DNA from: JBLHKW01 sp047618565
GTDB lineage: Bacteria; Planctomycetota; UBA1135; GCA-002686595
Direction: 5' to 3'
Assembly (NCBI GenBank): GCA_047618565.1
Contig: JBLHKW010000187.1
Span: 1 to 8,570 of the forward strand
DNA: 8,570 nucleotides
Below are positions 6,259 through 8,570 of this stretch, piece after piece. Both the position numbers and the translations under genes were made by a program. How positions within the stretch are numbered: the first letter of the stretch is position 1; the number at the start of each line of letters is the position of its first letter. The notes beneath the pieces are model-generated. The model had not been told where the DNA came from and searched no databases. It saw only the letters and a list, made by a program, of their open reading frames with translations.

Positions 6259-7446
6259 GTGAAGATCCTGTTCCTATCCCAGCGCGTCCCCTATCCGCCC
6301 AACCGCGGCGACAAGATCACGACCTGGCGTCTGATCGAACGCATGCAGCGCCAGCACGAGGTGACCTGCATCGCCTTCGCACACGACGAAGCGGACCTCG
6401 AGGCCGCGCGCACGCTCGAGGCCAAGGGCATCAAGACCATCGCGATCCCCCACCGCGACAGGCGCCAGCGCCTGAAGTCCCTGCCCCTGTTGTTGACCTC
6501 GAGGCCCCTGACGCTCGGGGTCTACGGATCGCCCGAACTCCAGCGCGCGGTGGACACCCACGCGCCGCAGAGCGACATGGCCTACGCCTATTCCTCGTCG
6601 ATGGGCGCGTTCCTGCTGCCGCACTCGACGCCCTGGATCATGCACTTCGCTGAGCTGGATTCGGACAAGTGGCTGCAGTACTCGAGAGTGCAGCGCTTTC
6701 CGATGAGCATGATCTACCGCCGCGAGTGGCGCACCCTGCTGCGCTTCGAACGCCGCGTCGCTGCCGCCACACACCAGAACGTCTTCTGCACACCACTCGA
6801 AGAGCAGATCTTCCAGCGCGAGATCCCCGGCTGCCCCTCCGCCGTCGTGCGCAACGGCGTGGACCTCACGGCCTACCAGCCCTCACCGGACACGGCTGAA
6901 CCCGGGCACCTGATGTTCGTCGGCGTGATGGACTACTACCCGAACATCGACGGCTGCGTGCACTTCATCGACGAGGTCCTGCCCCTCGTGCGCAGGGACT
7001 TCCCGGACGTCCAGTTCACGATCGTCGGCTCGCGCCCTACCCCCGAGGTCGAGGCCCTGGGCAAGCTCCCCGGCGTGACCGTCACCGGCTTCGTGGACGA
7101 CACCTGCGACTACCTGCGGCGCGCCGTGATCAGCGTCGCGCCCCTGCGCATCGCGCGCGGCATCCAGAACAAGGTCCTCGAGGCCTTCGCCATGGGCCTG
7201 CCCGTCGTCGGCACAACCTCTGCGACCCAGGGCGTCGACGGCAATGCGGGCGAACACTACCTCCTGGCCGACTCTGCCGAAGATCAAGCGCGCGCCATCG
7301 TGGAGCTGCTACGCGACCCGGAACGCGCCCGCGGGATCGGCCGGTCCGCCCGCCGCTTCGTCGAGGACACCTACGACTGGGACGCGTGCCTGGCCCCGGT
7401 CGACGGGCTGATCGAGGCCTGCGCCGCGTCGCGCGCAGACGCCTAG
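6259..7446 (+). CDS. Glycosyltransferase, PEP-CTERM/EpsH1-associated sugar transferase type
   Basis: GT-B fold glycosyltransferase, 395 residues, matching in length and motifs the family described as sugar transferase associated with PEP-CTERM/EpsH1 (TIGR03087, Stp1). It should transfer a sugar from a nucleotide donor during exopolysaccharide or surface-glycan assembly at the cytoplasmic face; donor and acceptor are unknown. The N-terminal acceptor domain starts KILFLSQRVPYPPNRGDK, with the Gly-Asp-Lys loop typical of the family. The linker contains VVRNGVDL, and the donor domain has LMFVGVMDYYPNIDG. The family signature RIARGIQNKVLEAFAMGLPVV covers about residues 297-317, with Glu308 at the donor-site position of GT4 enzymes. 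The first Glu of the classic E-x7-E pair is replaced by the ARGIQNK context, as is normal here. There is no signal peptide. GTG start, supported by GAGTAGG upstream. It follows the TPR gene after 50 bp, and its stop overlaps that of the convergent metalloprotease. No exosortase or EPS gene is visible in the window. Confidence 0.85.
   Translation: MKILFLSQRVPYPPNRGDKITTWRLIERMQRQHEVTCIAFAHDEADLEAARTLEAKGIKTIAIPHRDRRQRLKSLPLLLTSRPLTLGVYGSPELQRAVDTHAPQSDMAYAYSSSMGAFLLPHSTPWIMHFAELDSDKWLQYSRVQRFPMSMIYRREWRTLLRFERRVAAATHQNVFCTPLEEQIFQREIPGCPSAVVRNGVDLTAYQPSPDTAEPGHLMFVGVMDYYPNIDGCVHFIDEVLPLVRRDFPDVQFTIVGSRPTPEVEALGKLPGVTVTGFVDDTCDYLRRAVISVAPLRIARGIQNKVLEAFAMGLPVVGTTSATQGVDGNAGEHYLLADSAEDQARAIVELLRDPERARGIGRSARRFVEDTYDWDACLAPVDGLIEACAASRADA
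7443..7446. other. Shared CTAG: overlapping convergent stop codons
   Basis: The palindrome CTAG provides TAG to the + strand glycosyltransferase (7444-7446) and TAG to the - strand metalloprotease (7445-7443). The two genes overlap by four bases, so there is no room for an intergenic terminator; any terminator must lie inside the opposing coding sequence. Confidence 0.9.
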
Positions 7447-8570
7447 TTCGTGGCCGTGCCCGTCAGCACGAGAGTATATGGCGACGGGATATTGGTGGCC
7501 GTATGGGTGAAGCTCAGGGTGGCTGACTTCGCGCCCGTGCTCGAGTTCGGCTCGAAGTAGAGGCTGAACGTCGCGCTGTCGCCGGTACTGATCGTGGAGC
7601 CCCCCAGACAGCTGGCCGCGATGCGCGTGCGGATGCGCGTGGCGATGTAGGGGTGGAACGCCAGGTCGATCGCGCTCATGCCGCCGCAGGTGTGGCAGTA
7701 ACTCATGATCGTGCCCTGGCTGCAGACGTTCGAGCTGTTGCAGTTGGTGTAGCACTGATCGAGCGGCGGGCAGTAGCTGTGGGTGTGACTGGCGCCAAAG
7801 TTGTGGCCGAGCTCGTGGGCCACGACGACGAAGTCCCAGTTGAGCGAACCTGCGCCACCGGTGAACGTGCCCCAGTTGATGTTGCCGCTGATATTTGCGC
7901 TGACACCGAAGCCGTAGCTCTGGTTGCAGAGGACGTCCACGTAGGCGATGCCGCCGCCGAGGTTTGCGCCACTGATGAAGTGCGCCAGGTCCCCGGTTCC
8001 GGGCCAGCTCGAGCCCCAGGTGGCGCGGAACTCGGTCAGCATGTCGGCGGTGTCGGCGCCCGACGTCTCGGGCGTGCTCCAGCCGTCGGATGAGTTATCG
8101 TGGATACCCAGGTAGGCGATCGAGAGCGAGGCCTGCACGTCCGTCTCGTAGCGATCGCTGATCGCGGCGATCAGCTGGGTCACGTAGGTCGTCGCCAATC
8201 CCGTGTCGTTGAACTTCTGGTAGTACTGCCAGTCGGTCTCGATCACCAGGCGTGCGTTGGCGACCTGGATCACGTTCAGGGCCTCGACGCCGGGCCCAGG
8301 CTCATCGAGCGGCAGGGTCGGATCCGGAGCTCCGGGCGGCAGCAGCGTCCCCGCGCAGGCCTCGGGAACGTAGTCGGTCAGTGCGGCCAGCGCGGGAGCA
8401 CCGATGATGTGCGATGTGATCCCGGCGGGCGTGCCCTCGCTCACCAGGTGGACCACGTCGTCGGTCAACTCGGAGAGTCGAATCCAGCCGCGACTGCCCT
8501 GCTCCGAGAAGGACAGGAAGGCCTGGGACCCAACGGCGTCGACGACCTCGCCGCGCCACATGGACAGCTC
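7443..8570 (-). CDS. Reprolysin-like (M12B-type) zinc metalloprotease, 5'-partial
   Basis: Secreted-type zinc endopeptidase of the metzincin clan; the frame continues past the window edge (E-L-S precede Met at 8561), so the signal peptide and most of the propeptide are outside. The visible N-terminal part (8570 to about 8300) resembles an M12B propeptide (WRGEVVDAVGSQAFLSF). The catalytic domain follows, with the zinc motif HELGHNFGASH at 7817-7785 (three His ligands and Glu as base) and the Met-turn GTIMSYCH with Met at 7706-7704. Seven cysteines between SYCPP and AASC suggest disulfides, fitting a periplasmic or extracellular location. After the catalytic domain comes a short beta segment (GDSATFSLYFEPNSSTGAKS to LTGTATN) resembling the second half of a choice-of-anchor-D/HYDIN-like domain. 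No PEP-CTERM motif or C-terminal hydrophobic anchor is present. Convergent with the glycosyltransferase; the substrate is unknown. Confidence 0.9.
   Translation of the reverse strand, partial: ELSMWRGEVVDAVGSQAFLSFSEQGSRGWIRLSELTDDVVHLVSEGTPAGITSHIIGAPALAALTDYVPEACAGTLLPPGAPDPTLPLDEPGPGVEALNVIQVANARLVIETDWQYYQKFNDTGLATTYVTQLIAAISDRYETDVQASLSIAYLGIHDNSSDGWSTPETSGADTADMLTEFRATWGSSWPGTGDLAHFISGANLGGGIAYVDVLCNQSYGFGVSANISGNINWGTFTGGAGSLNWDFVVVAHELGHNFGASHTHSYCPPLDQCYTNCNSSNVCSQGTIMSYCHTCGGMSAIDLAFHPYIATRIRTRIAASCLGGSTISTGDSATFSLYFEPNSSTGAKSATLSFTHTATNIPSPYTLVLTGTATN

Noticed and set aside
7447..7500. PEP-CTERM sorting signal at the metalloprotease C-terminus
   Set aside because: Looked for because of the adjacent PEP-CTERM-associated glycosyltransferase. 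The end reads LTGTATN without a P-E-P motif, hydrophobic helix or basic tail.
7653..8093. + strand open frame opposite the metalloprotease
   Set aside because: It is antisense to the catalytic domain with its zinc motif, and its Val/Ala-rich translation shows no recognisable domain.

Overview
This is a GC-rich window (roughly two-thirds G+C by eye) with long open frames and tight gene packing. It looks like chromosomal DNA of a Gram-negative bacterium. A lipobox protein, secreted proteases of a kind common in large-genome bacteria, weak or absent Shine-Dalgarno sites, and a glycosyltransferase of the PEP-CTERM/EpsH-associated family suggest a Planctomycetota- or Myxococcota-like organism. That placement is a low-confidence impression from protein style, not from a marker gene.

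Layout. Five genes lie head-to-tail on the + strand. First is the 3' part of a DinG/XPD-type helicase gene, which enters from outside the window (1-2096). An L11 methyltransferase (PrmA-like) gene follows 18 bp later (2115-3050). After a 101-bp gap comes a predicted lipoprotein with a beta-rich N-terminal half and a duplicated, two-lobed retropepsin-like aspartic protease (3152-4684). Nine bp later is an exported, very acidic TPR protein (4694-6208). After 50 bp comes a family-4-type glycosyltransferase of the PEP-CTERM/EpsH1-associated type (6259-7446). Converging on it from the right edge is a reprolysin-like zinc metalloprotease gene on the - strand (7443-8570, 5' end outside). The two stop codons share one CTAG.

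How they fit together. dinG and prmA look like housekeeping genes co-transcribed by proximity. The protease and TPR genes are close enough to be one unit, and both products are predicted to leave the cytoplasm, so they may work together at the envelope. Nothing in the sequence proves that. The glycosyltransferase probably serves exopolysaccharide synthesis, but no exosortase or EPS gene is visible here.

Most notable points. The helicase has a Walker B box reading DECE where DEAH is expected. It also ends in a short acidic tail closing with D-E-L-P-F, which resembles the SSB C-terminal peptide. The aspartic protease carries both catalytic lobes in one chain. The metalloprotease ends in what looks like only half of a choice-of-anchor-D domain. 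No RNA genes, mobile elements, CRISPR arrays or convincing promoters were seen, and no gene-free stretch exceeds about 100 bp.
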